11,462 bases of DNA from assembly GCA_903885895.1 (NCBI GenBank), contig CAISKC010000123.1:1-11462 (forward strand), written 5' to 3'. The notes under the pieces were generated by a model. That model worked only from the letters and a program-made list of their open reading frames with translations. It had not been told where the DNA came from and made no database searches. The position numbers and the translations under genes were made by a program. Of the stretch, positions 1 through 6,522 are shown piece after piece (within the stretch, counting starts at the first letter, position 1; each line of letters begins with the position of its first letter). The stretch comes from an uncultured Legionella sp. GTDB taxonomy: Bacteria > Pseudomonadota > Gammaproteobacteria > Legionellales > Legionellaceae.

Positions 1-815
1 GTCACAGCACTTATTCAGATGGGTTATTATCCCCAGCAATGCTCTTTGATCGAGCGCAGTACATGGGCGTCACCACTTTAGCATTAACGGATCATGATAC
101 CGTTGCAGGCATCGCTGAATTGCAGCAGGCTGCTTCGGGGCACGCAATGCGCATTATTCCTGGCATTGAACTAAGCGTACAATGGAAAAAATATGATATT
201 CATGTCTTAGGTTTGAATATTAATATTCATGCAGAGTCATTACAGCAGATTATTGTGCAGCAGCAAGCGCAGCGTCTTCAACGTGCTCAGGCGATAGGCG
301 AAGCTTTACAGCGTTGCGGAATAAAGGATATGTATGCAAAAGCTTGTGCACTGGCTGGGCATACTCAAATTGGACGCGCACATTTTGCCCAAGTTTTGTT
401 AAAAGAAGGGATGGTGCGCGATATCAAGGCGGCTTTTAAAACTTATTTGGGTAAGGGAAAGGTTGCATATGTTCCTGCAACTTGGATAAACTTATCTACA
501 GCAGTGACGGTTATTCAAGCAGCGAGTGGGCAGGCTGTGATCGCACATCCTTTGAAATATGGGTTGACGCGCACAAAGCTCCATGAGTTAGTGCAAGAAT
601 TTCAAACACTGGGTGGAGCGGGGATCGAGGTAGTATCTGGAGAAATCATGGATGAAGATATTGAGAAAATGTCAAAACTTTGTCAAAAACATGCTTTATT
701 CGCATCCTCTGGCTCGGATTTTCATGGTGAGGGCTTATCAAGAGTTGCTTTGGGTCGGCAAAAATCGTTACCCAAGCATTGCACACCCATTTGGGATTCA
801 TGGGAAATGACCTAG
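1..815 (+). CDS. rnm: PHP-domain RNase AM / TrpH-family phosphoesterase, 5' end cut by window
   Basis: The reading frame is open from base 3 and starts inside PHP motif 1 (HSTYSDG), which comes before the first visible ATG at 39. The gene therefore begins just upstream of the window and only a few residues (typically an MIDLH-like start) are missing; 39 is not the true start. Visible metal-binding motifs are HSTYSDG, TDHD (about 87-98), GIELS, AHPLKYG and SGSDFHGE near the C-terminus. The 270 visible codons match the usual family length of about 270-290. Characterised relatives are E. coli RNase AM (YciV/TrpH), a 5'-3' exoribonuclease that trims rRNA 5' ends, and a 3',5'-nucleoside bisphosphate phosphatase. 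Which activity dominates here cannot be read from sequence. It is followed 26 bases later by yciO, the same order as in E. coli, so the two are probably co-transcribed. The product should be cytosolic. Confidence 0.9.
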   Translation, partial: HSTYSDGLLSPAMLFDRAQYMGVTTLALTDHDTVAGIAELQQAASGHAMRIIPGIELSVQWKKYDIHVLGLNINIHAESLQQIIVQQQAQRLQRAQAIGEALQRCGIKDMYAKACALAGHTQIGRAHFAQVLLKEGMVRDIKAAFKTYLGKGKVAYVPATWINLSTAVTVIQAASGQAVIAHPLKYGLTRTKLHELVQEFQTLGGAGIEVVSGEIMDEDIEKMSKLCQKHALFASSGSDFHGEGLSRVALGRQKSLPKHCTPIWDSWEMT

Positions 816-841
816 TATGAGGCACAAGCCAGGGAACAAAA

Positions 842-1468
842 ATGAGTCGAATTTTTGCAGTACATCCCGATAATCCGCAAGCTCGTTTATTGCGCCAGGC
901 TGTAACAATTATGGCTGAAGGCGGTTTGATTGTATATCCCACTGATTCTGGCTATGCTTTTGGGTGTCAATTGGGATGTAAATCAGCTTTGGAACGTATC
1001 AAAGCATTACGGCAATTAGATAAAAATCATAATATGACCTTGGTGACGCATGATTTATCGCAATTGGGTCTTTACGCATCTGTGACGAAACCGATTTATC
1101 GTATGTTGAAAGCTTTTACCCCCGGCGCTTATACCTTTATTTTAAATGCAACACGAGAGGTGCCGCGACTCATGCTGCATCCGAAGCGTAAGACTTTAGG
1201 CTTGCGCGTACCGGATAATACGATTACTTTGGCGCTATTAGAATGTAATGCAGCGCCATTGATGAGCTCAACTTTGATTTTGCCTGGCGCAGAAGCGCCT
1301 TTAAGTGAGCCAGATGCGATTTATGATATATTGGGCGATCATGTGGATTTGGTGATCAATGGTGGGATCTGTAGTCATCAACCCACTACTGTGGTGGATT
1401 TAACGGGGAACGTGCCAGTGATTATGCGGCATGGTAAAGGAGATCCCAGTCCGTTTTTGGGAATTTAA
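842..1468 (+). CDS. yciO: YciO-type Sua5/TsaC-family protein
   Basis: The 208-residue product is close to the 206 of E. coli YciO and matches it along its length as recalled: PTDSGYAFGC near residue 33, the RQLDKNHNMTL stretch, PGAYTFIL, KRKTLGLRVP and a C-terminal PTTVVDLT. The fold is that of YrdC/Sua5 double-stranded RNA- and nucleotide-binding proteins, in which TsaC makes threonylcarbamoyl-AMP for tRNA t6A37. The HN and GYA signatures place it in the YciO branch, so it should not be called the essential t6A enzyme; the cellular role of YciO is unsettled. The ATG at 842 has an AGGGA-like ribosome binding site about 6 bases upstream and lies 26 bases after the PHP gene, consistent with an operon. 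Confidence 0.9.
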   Translation: MSRIFAVHPDNPQARLLRQAVTIMAEGGLIVYPTDSGYAFGCQLGCKSALERIKALRQLDKNHNMTLVTHDLSQLGLYASVTKPIYRMLKAFTPGAYTFILNATREVPRLMLHPKRKTLGLRVPDNTITLALLECNAAPLMSSTLILPGAEAPLSEPDAIYDILGDHVDLVINGGICSHQPTTVVDLTGNVPVIMRHGKGDPSPFLGI

Positions 1469-1473
1469 GTATC

Positions 1474-1523
1474 CTGCAATTGCAGTGTAATAGGCCTTTG
1501 TAGTAGGCTTTACTGCGCGCAGT
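1474..1523. promoter_or_regulatory. Pair of 12-base perfect palindromes before trpS
   Basis: The 86-base gap between yciO and trpS holds two perfect 12-base palindromes: CTGCAATTGCAG at 1474-1485 and ACTGCGCGCAGT at 1512-1523. Their centres are 38 bases apart. A short T run (1529-1533) follows the second. As RNA each could form only a short stem with no sensible loop, so a dimeric DNA-binding protein site is as likely as a transcript structure. No convincing -35/-10 pair was found here. Function is unknown. Confidence 0.3.
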
Positions 1524-1554
1524 GATGCTTTTTCGAGGATAAAATAGGAGTTAC

Positions 1555-2763
1555 ATGTCAGTATTTGGAAACAAACGCGTGATTTCAGGTATGCGTGCCA
1601 GTGGGCAATTGCATTTAGGCCATTATCATGGCGTGATTAAGAATTGGGTGAAACTGCAACATCAGCATGATTGTTTGTTTTTTGTTGCAGATTGGCATGG
1701 TTTGACCACTCATTATGAAGATCCAAAGCTCATTCAACGTTCGATCTGGGATATGGTGATTGATTGGTTAGCGTGCGGGGTCAATCCCGGGTTGGCTCGT
1801 TTGTTTATCCAATCTTGGGTACCTGAACATGCTGAATTGCATTTACTGTTATCGATGATTACCCCATTAGGCTGGTTAGAGCGTGTTCCTTCTTATAAAG
1901 ATCAGCAGGATAAATTGCGGGAAAGAGATTTGGCAACGTATGGATTTTTAGGGTATCCCTTATTACAAAGTGCTGATGTGTTACTTTACCGTGCGGATTT
2001 GGTTCCTGTTGGCGAAGACCAGGTTGCGCATATTGAATTGATCCGTGAAGTGGCGCGGCGCTTTAACTTTCTATATGGGCGTGAACCTAATTTTGAAGTG
2101 TTGGCGCAAGAAGCTATAAAAAAAATGGGGAAAAAGAATAGTAAATTATATACAGAATTTCGCATGGCGTATCAACAAAATGGTTGTTACGAATCTCTGA
2201 CTACGGCCAAAGCTTTGATCGATTCTCAGCCCAATTTGTCGATAGGAGATAAAGAGCGCTTGTACGGGTTTTTGGATGGCTCTGGCAAAATTATTTTACC
2301 TGAACCTCAGGCATTGCTGACAGAAAACGCAAAAATGCCTGGGTTGGATGGTCAGAAAATGTCAAAATCGTATCATAATACGATTAATCTGCGTGATGCG
2401 CCTAAAGAAGTGGAACGCAAGATCCGTACGATGCCGACTGATCCGGCGCGAGTAAAACGTACTGATCCTGGTGAACCGCAGCTGTGTCCCGTTTGGCAGT
2501 TTCATCGCCTTTATTCAGATGACGGTGTCAAACGTTGGGTGGAAGAAGGATGTCGCTCAGCGGGTATTGGGTGTTTGGAGTGTAAACAACCCATTATAGA
2601 TGCTGTCATAAAAGAACTGGAACCGATTCAAACGCTTATTCAGGATTATGATTCTGATTTGGGTATGGTAAAACGCATCGTTTCTGAAGGTACTGAACAT
2701 GCGCGTGAAGAAGCCGCTAAGACTATGAAGGAAGTAAGGTCTGTGATGTCGTTAGATTATTAG
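1555..2763 (+). CDS. trpS: Tryptophanyl-tRNA synthetase, long form
   Basis: A class I aminoacyl-tRNA synthetase that charges tRNA-Trp in the cytosol. The HIGH-type motif HLGH is at residues 20-23, VPVGEDQ at about 151-156 and KMSKS at 268-272 (GQKMSKS). The protein has 402 residues against about 334 in E. coli. The extra length is mainly an insertion at about residues 181-245, between the Rossmann fold (RRFNFLYG) and the ILPEPQALL segment before KMSKS, as in the long TrpS form of a number of proteobacteria. The ATG at 1555 has an AGGAG at 1546-1550, four bases upstream, which supports this start. It follows yciO by 86 bases on the same strand and is followed by a 378-base gene-free gap. Confidence 0.96.
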   Translation: MSVFGNKRVISGMRASGQLHLGHYHGVIKNWVKLQHQHDCLFFVADWHGLTTHYEDPKLIQRSIWDMVIDWLACGVNPGLARLFIQSWVPEHAELHLLLSMITPLGWLERVPSYKDQQDKLRERDLATYGFLGYPLLQSADVLLYRADLVPVGEDQVAHIELIREVARRFNFLYGREPNFEVLAQEAIKKMGKKNSKLYTEFRMAYQQNGCYESLTTAKALIDSQPNLSIGDKERLYGFLDGSGKIILPEPQALLTENAKMPGLDGQKMSKSYHNTINLRDAPKEVERKIRTMPTDPARVKRTDPGEPQLCPVWQFHRLYSDDGVKRWVEEGCRSAGIGCLECKQPIIDAVIKELEPIQTLIQDYDSDLGMVKRIVSEGTEHAREEAAKTMKEVRSVMSLDY

Positions 2764-2886
2764 TAAGGAACGGGCTGTCTAATTGTGTTGCAAGGTCCTG
2801 TCACTGTTCGTTTTCGATCGTGCTCGCAAGCTGCGCGTAATGGGAGTCTTCTGCCCGAAGGGCAGATGAGGGGATACATCAGGGAT

Positions 2887-2921
2887 GAGGGGTGAGTAAA
2901 AGATCATAAAAATCACCCCTC
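2887..2921. repeat. 9-base inverted repeat flanking an A-rich loop
   Basis: GAGGGGTGA at 2887-2895 is the exact reverse complement of TCACCCCTC at 2913-2921, with a 17-base A-rich loop. It directly precedes the CCCTCTCC-rich hairpin array and shares its G-tract/C-tract character, so it may be the outer part of the same repetitive element. Confidence 0.6.
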
Positions 2922-2928
2922 TCCCTAG

Positions 2929-3119
2929 CCCTCTCCCCTCAAGGGGAGAGGGGATCAAGATTGGCTCTTTCCTAAAGAGGAGAGGGGATCAAGATTGGCT
3001 CTTTCCTAAAGAGGAGAGAGGATAAAGATTGGCCCTTTCCTAAAGAGGAATGAGGATAAAGTTTAGCTCTTCCCTCAAGGGGAAGAGAGGATACGCCTAC
3101 TCTCCTATTGAGGGAGGTG
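2929..3119. repeat. Six-unit tandem hairpin array, 34-base period
   Basis: Stem-loop left arms start at 2931, 2965, 2999, 3033, 3067 and about 3101, an exact 34-base step. The linkers begin GGATCAAGATTGG or GGATAAAG at 2952, 2986, 3020, 3054 and 3089. The first hairpin is strongest, with 10 pairs (2929-2938 with 2943-2952) and a TCAA loop. Units 2 and 3 read CTCTTT-CCT-AAAGAG (2965-2979, 2999-3013). Unit 4 has one mismatch. Unit 5 has 8 pairs (3067-3074 with 3080-3087). Unit 6 is the most decayed. Comparing units 1 and 5, a C-to-T change on one arm is matched by G-to-A on the other, so pairing is kept. The CCCTCTCCC...GGGAGAGGG character resembles dispersed REP-like elements common in gammaproteobacteria. 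It could stabilise or end the trpS transcript. Confidence 0.85.
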
Positions 3120-3141
3120 AGATAAAAAATAGAGGTTTATA

Positions 3142-3873
3142 ATGAGTACCGAGCGGTTACAGAAAATTCTTAGTCAAGCAGGATTGGGATCTAGGCGAGA
3201 GATGGAAACTTGGATTGAGCAGGGCTTGGTCCAGGTCAATGGTAAGCCTGCGCGTTTGGGCGAGTCTGCTGGGCCAGATGATAAAATCTCAGTGCGTGGC
3301 CGTGTCATTGCCAATCCTCTGAAATTACAATCTAAAACCAGAATTTTACTTTATCATAAACCGATTGGCGAAATTTCTAGTCGTTCAGATCCGAAGTTTG
3401 AGAAAACGGTCTTTGATCGCTTACCTCATTTGAAACAAGGGCGTTGGATACAAGTAGGGCGCTTGGATTTGAATACATCTGGGTTGCTCATTTTTACAAA
3501 TAACGGTGATTTAGCAAACCGTTTGATGCATCCCAAATATGAGTTAGAGCGTGAATATGCTGTGCGGGTATATGGTCAACTCCAACCAGATGTGATGAGA
3601 ACCTTGTTGAAAGGTGTGATGTTGGATGATGGACTCGCCAAATTCAAAAAAATCGAAAGTCGTGGTGGAGAGGGTATGAACACTTGGTACCATGTGGTGC
3701 TCAGTGAAGGTCGCAACCGTGAAGTACGCCGTATATGGGAAACACAGGGTGTGGAAGTCAGTCGTTTGATTCGGATCCGTTATGGTGATTTTAGTATGCC
3801 ACGGTCTTTGGGTCGCGGTGATCACATGGAGTTGTCGCCTAAAGAAGTGGATGATGTGATTAATAAATTATGA
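3142..3873 (+). CDS. rluB: 23S rRNA pseudouridine synthase RluB
   Basis: A member of the RsuA/RluB/E/F family that converts a uridine of the 23S rRNA peptidyl-transferase region (U2605 in E. coli) to pseudouridine. An N-terminal S4 RNA-binding domain spans about residues 3-50 (RLQKILSQAGLGSRR, then VNGKPARLG). The catalytic domain follows, with GRLDLNTSGLL giving Asp109 as nucleophile, then LANRLMHPKYELEREYAV and a late EGRNREVRRIWE motif. At 243 residues it lacks the long basic C-terminal tail of the 291-residue E. coli enzyme. The ATG at 3142 has AGAGG at 3131-3135. RluF/RluE remain possible from the family, but the yciO-trpS-rluB neighbourhood favours RluB. Confidence 0.93.
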   Translation: MSTERLQKILSQAGLGSRREMETWIEQGLVQVNGKPARLGESAGPDDKISVRGRVIANPLKLQSKTRILLYHKPIGEISSRSDPKFEKTVFDRLPHLKQGRWIQVGRLDLNTSGLLIFTNNGDLANRLMHPKYELEREYAVRVYGQLQPDVMRTLLKGVMLDDGLAKFKKIESRGGEGMNTWYHVVLSEGRNREVRRIWETQGVEVSRLIRIRYGDFSMPRSLGRGDHMELSPKEVDDVINKL

Positions 3874-3905
3874 TCTAGTGAGTAAAGCGGAGCGTGTTCA
3901 CTAGA
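3874..3905 (+). terminator. Possible terminator after rluB
   Basis: TCTAGTGA at 3874-3881, immediately after the rluB stop codon, pairs exactly with TCACTAGA at 3898-3905. The loop is 16 bases and the stem is followed by AATTTTGCATATTTT. The large loop, the AT-rich stem and the interrupted T tract make it weaker than a classic intrinsic terminator. Its position at the rluB end, ahead of an independent promoter at 4028, fits the role. Confidence 0.4.
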
Positions 3906-4027
3906 AATTTTGCATATTTTCGTGGGGATACGCGTCAGCTTTGGATGACGAGCCTTTGTCACAGACACTATGGGCGCGCTACGCGGGGTTCAGTTGTCGT
4001 TTGAATTTAAAATAATTTGAAAATATA

Positions 4028-4056
4028 TTGACACAAATGAATTAAAATAATACAAT
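4028..4056 (+). promoter_or_regulatory. Strong sigma-70 promoter for the unknown gene
   Basis: TTGACA at 4028-4033 is a perfect -35 hexamer. After a 17-base spacer, TACAAT at 4051-4056 is a five-of-six match to the -10 consensus. The flanks are very AT-rich, including an A/T stretch just upstream that could act as an UP element. The predicted transcription start is near 4063, giving a leader of about 24 bases before the ATG at 4087. No separate operator was identified. Confidence 0.8.
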
Positions 4057-4086
4057 TTGTTTTTTATTTCAAATTGGAGTCACAAA

Positions 4087-5025
4087 ATGCCCAGTCAAGC
4101 TTTAGCAGAATTGTCTGCACAGATCGAACGTCAACCTACAGATCATTTTGGTAAATTTTATTTGTATGCGACTTTATTGAATACGATTGCAGTTAGAAAA
4201 AAGAATTTTTTGGATGCGATGCCTGTTTATCAAAGCCATCGTCCTACTGAGATGTTTGTATCAGTTGTTAAAGCAGCGGTAGGCGTTGAAGATACCAGTA
4301 AACAGATCAAAACAGGACCGATCGATGGTCCACTCTCTAGTATGGTTAGCAATTATAAAAACCAATATGATGTTCTTGTGCCTAATTTTTTTCGAACTGT
4401 CCAAAATATTTTCTTATCTTTTGTCAGAAAAGGTCAATTAAGTGATTTGGTTTTTATTATTGATAAAATGAATGAGCATTTGAATACTTCTCCGATGTCT
4501 GAGCAATCGTACAATCGAAGTATTTATGAGGGTATTTCTTTCGAAGAGCGGAAGACCAACGTGGTTAGTTTATTAGATAATGTGCAACTCGTGACGAAGC
4601 ATGCGCAAAATAGCATAGATAATGCGATGTACGGATTCGGAACTGTCATTGCATCCATGTTGGCCATTAGTGTCACGATGGCTTTGGGTGGCATTTTATT
4701 GACCCTGGCTATGCTGAGTGTCGGTGCTTGTGCTGCGTTTTACTTTTTTCAGTGCGCCATTGCTTCTTTTGAACGTATTGAAGGCGCGACAGACCACTGC
4801 TCCGATTTATTTAAAAAAATGATTGAGAACCAAGAAGAATCTGTCTATGCACCGAATAATTTAAATTTCATTATCAAGGGTGTATTGGCGCCGATTGTTT
4901 ATACTGGCGTGACTATTCGAGAACAGATGGCTCCCACTGTATCAGAATTGAGCGACGCTAGTGATGCACGCAAAAATTTAGATCGTGAGTATGCTGCGGT
5001 TGAACAACGTGCTTCGTTAATGTAA
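4087..5025 (+). CDS. Unrecognised 312-residue protein with a hydrophobic hairpin
   Basis: Not recognised. The start is set at ATG 4087 because GGAGT at 4076-4080 sits 6 bases upstream. The alternative TTG at 4057 abuts the -10 box and would lie at or before the start of the transcript. The soluble N-terminal part (about 180 residues) is mixed polar and aromatic. One long hydrophobic block at about residues 182-227 could form two adjacent membrane helices or a re-entrant hairpin. It is followed by a roughly 85-residue polar tail ending in a charged segment (DARKNLDREYAAVEQ). There is no N-terminal signal peptide and no enzyme motif. The gene stands alone between the rluB terminator candidate and rlmD with its own promoter. 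In Legionellales such a layout occurs among secreted effectors and lineage-specific membrane proteins, but nothing here proves secretion. Confidence 0.8.
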   Translation: MPSQALAELSAQIERQPTDHFGKFYLYATLLNTIAVRKKNFLDAMPVYQSHRPTEMFVSVVKAAVGVEDTSKQIKTGPIDGPLSSMVSNYKNQYDVLVPNFFRTVQNIFLSFVRKGQLSDLVFIIDKMNEHLNTSPMSEQSYNRSIYEGISFEERKTNVVSLLDNVQLVTKHAQNSIDNAMYGFGTVIASMLAISVTMALGGILLTLAMLSVGACAAFYFFQCAIASFERIEGATDHCSDLFKKMIENQEESVYAPNNLNFIIKGVLAPIVYTGVTIREQMAPTVSELSDASDARKNLDREYAAVEQRASLM

Positions 5026-5044
5026 GTTCTTGTAATTATCTTAC

Positions 5045-5050
5045 TATACT
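5045..5050 (+). promoter_or_regulatory. Possible -10 element for rlmD
   Basis: TATACT at 5045-5050 matches five of six -10 positions. No good -35 is found 16-18 bases upstream, so it is tentative. If used, transcription would begin near 5057, placing the 5059-5107 stem-loop at the very 5' end of the rlmD message. Confidence 0.3.
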
Positions 5051-5058
5051 CTTTTCCA

Positions 5059-5107
5059 GTGCAGCCTTTTCATGATTAAATACCCAACTTATTTATCATG
5101 GCTGCAC
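5059..5107 (+). promoter_or_regulatory. Long stem-loop in the rlmD leader abutting the ribosome binding site
   Basis: GTGCAGCC at 5059-5066 pairs exactly with GGCTGCAC at 5100-5107. Above it, after a TTTTC bulge, ATGA (5072-5075) pairs with TCAT (5096-5099) and TAAATA (5077-5082) with TATTTA (5090-5095), leaving a 7-base loop. The last paired base is immediately followed by GGGGA (5108-5112), the probable ribosome binding site for the ATG at 5118. There is no T tract on either strand, so it does not look like a terminator. It could stabilise the 5' end, control translation, or be a protein-binding site. Confidence 0.5.
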
Positions 5108-5117
5108 GGGGACAAGT

Positions 5118-6449
5118 ATGACCTCTTCAAAATCCACACAATCTTCAACGCCGCATACGGCGACTATTGAAAAATTTTCTCATGATGGACGAGGTATTGC
5201 TCGCATTGATGGCAAAACCACGTTTATTGCTGGGGCCTTGCCGACGGAAACTGTGCAGTTTGCTTATACTCGCCGTAAAACTGATTTTGATGAGGGACGC
5301 GTATTAGATGTTGTCATCCCTTCTCCAGATCGAGTCATACCCCATTGTCCACATTATGCATTATGCGGGGGCTGTTCCTTGCAACATCTGTCCGCTGAGG
5401 CGCAAATTCAAGCGAAGCAAGCTTTGTTGGTGGATGTTTTGGCGCGAGTAGGACATTGTCAAGCCAATGAAATTTTGCCTCCTTTGACAGCCGATGTTTG
5501 GCATTATCGCAATAAAGCTCGCTTATCGGTGCGCTATGTGGAAAAGAAAGGCGCTACGTTATTGGGATTTCGCGAAAAAAATAACCCTCGTTATATCACT
5601 GATATTCATCAATGTCCCGTCCTGCATGCGTCAGTCGATACGCAAATTGATGCGCTGCGCGCTTTATTGGATGCGTCTCCCGATAATCGTAGTATCGCTC
5701 AAATAGAAGTGGCAGCTGGCGATACGGAAGTGGCTTTGATCATTCGCAATCTGACGCCGTTAACCGACACCACGCACGAATTATTGCGTCAATTTGGCGA
5801 ACAGACACAGTTTCGTTTGTATTTACAACCAGCAGGCCCAGACTCTGTACAATTGTTTTATCCACCGGATGCAGAGGCGTATTTGCAGTATACTTTGCCG
5901 GAGTTTTCGATTGTTTATCGTTTTCATCCCAATGATTTTACTCAAATTAATATGGGTATTAATCGAAAAATGGTGAGTTTGGCAGTGCGTTTATTAGCAT
6001 TACAACCCACAGATGTGGTCCTGGATTTATTTTGTGGCTTGGGCAATTTCTCGTTGCCGATTGCTAAGCATTGTGCGCAGGTGATAGGTTTGGAAGGGAG
6101 TGCACAGATGATCGAGCGGGCCAAAATGAATGCCAGTGAGAACGGTATTCCGAATACTGAATTCGCTTGTCGGAATTTAGAAGACTGGTCGCTAGACGAT
6201 CCTTTGGTTAAAGAGGTGAATAAAATATTATTAGATCCCCCACGTACGGGCGCCTTTGCTATTGTCAAACAAATGAATATTTTAAACCCAGAACTGATTG
6301 TGTATGTGTCTTGTAATCCCGTTACGTTAGCAAGAGATGCTGAGGTATTGATTACAACCCACGGCTATACACTGGAAGCAGCCGGGGTGATGGATATGTT
6401 TCCCCATACGTCGCATGTTGAGTCTATTGCAGTGTTTCGTAGAAATTAA
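5118..6449 (+). CDS. rlmD: 23S rRNA (uracil-1939-C5)-methyltransferase RlmD
   Basis: A SAM-dependent enzyme (formerly RumA) that makes m5U1939 in 23S rRNA. A TRAM RNA-binding domain covers about residues 12-68. Four cysteines at 77, 83, 86 and 166 match the 4Fe-4S ligands of the family. The SAM site VLDLFCGLGNFSL lies at about 301-313, DPPRTGA at 373-379, the nucleophile Cys399 in SCNP (398-401) and the general-base Glu435 in the HVES segment. All key residues are present and the 443-residue length is normal. The ATG at 5118 has GGGGA five bases upstream. relA follows after 73 bases, the same order as in E. coli, so the two are probably co-transcribed. Confidence 0.96.
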   Translation: MTSSKSTQSSTPHTATIEKFSHDGRGIARIDGKTTFIAGALPTETVQFAYTRRKTDFDEGRVLDVVIPSPDRVIPHCPHYALCGGCSLQHLSAEAQIQAKQALLVDVLARVGHCQANEILPPLTADVWHYRNKARLSVRYVEKKGATLLGFREKNNPRYITDIHQCPVLHASVDTQIDALRALLDASPDNRSIAQIEVAAGDTEVALIIRNLTPLTDTTHELLRQFGEQTQFRLYLQPAGPDSVQLFYPPDAEAYLQYTLPEFSIVYRFHPNDFTQINMGINRKMVSLAVRLLALQPTDVVLDLFCGLGNFSLPIAKHCAQVIGLEGSAQMIERAKMNASENGIPNTEFACRNLEDWSLDDPLVKEVNKILLDPPRTGAFAIVKQMNILNPELIVYVSCNPVTLARDAEVLITTHGYTLEAAGVMDMFPHTSHVESIAVFRRN

Positions 6450-6522
6450 ACGCAGCTAGATTTTCGCAAAAGCCAGCTTTCATGCCTATGATATTAAGAT
6501 AGGTAAGTTAAAACGAGGCAGC

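Larger units (their letters stand above)
2764..3141 (+). other. 378-base gene-free gap between trpS and rluB
   Basis: No credible open reading frame was found on either strand. The first part (2764-2886) has a 7-base-pair stem with a GAA loop at 2850-2866 (TCTGCCC/GGGCAGA) but no T tract, so it is a weak terminator candidate. The rest is a larger inverted repeat and a tandem hairpin array, listed separately. No remnant of scpA or scpB, which often occupy this neighbourhood in Smc-ScpAB-bearing relatives, was recognised. Confidence 0.7.

Noticed and set aside
39..41. ATG 39 as start of the PHP gene
   Set aside because: The same open frame before it encodes the essential PHP motif 1 HSTYSDG, so the gene starts off the left edge.
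646..942. 98-codon minus-strand frame
   Set aside because: It lies across the end of the PHP gene and the start of yciO, both well-supported families, and resembles no known protein.
2929..3119. CRISPR array
   Set aside because: The repeats are contiguous at 34 bases with no unique spacers, units have diverged, and no cas genes are nearby.
3544..3825. 93-codon minus-strand frame inside rluB
   Set aside because: It is fully antisense to conserved rluB catalytic motifs and has low-complexity, unfamily-like composition.
5942..6268. 108-codon minus-strand frame inside rlmD
   Set aside because: It is antisense to the SAM-binding motif region of rlmD and shows no recognisable domain.
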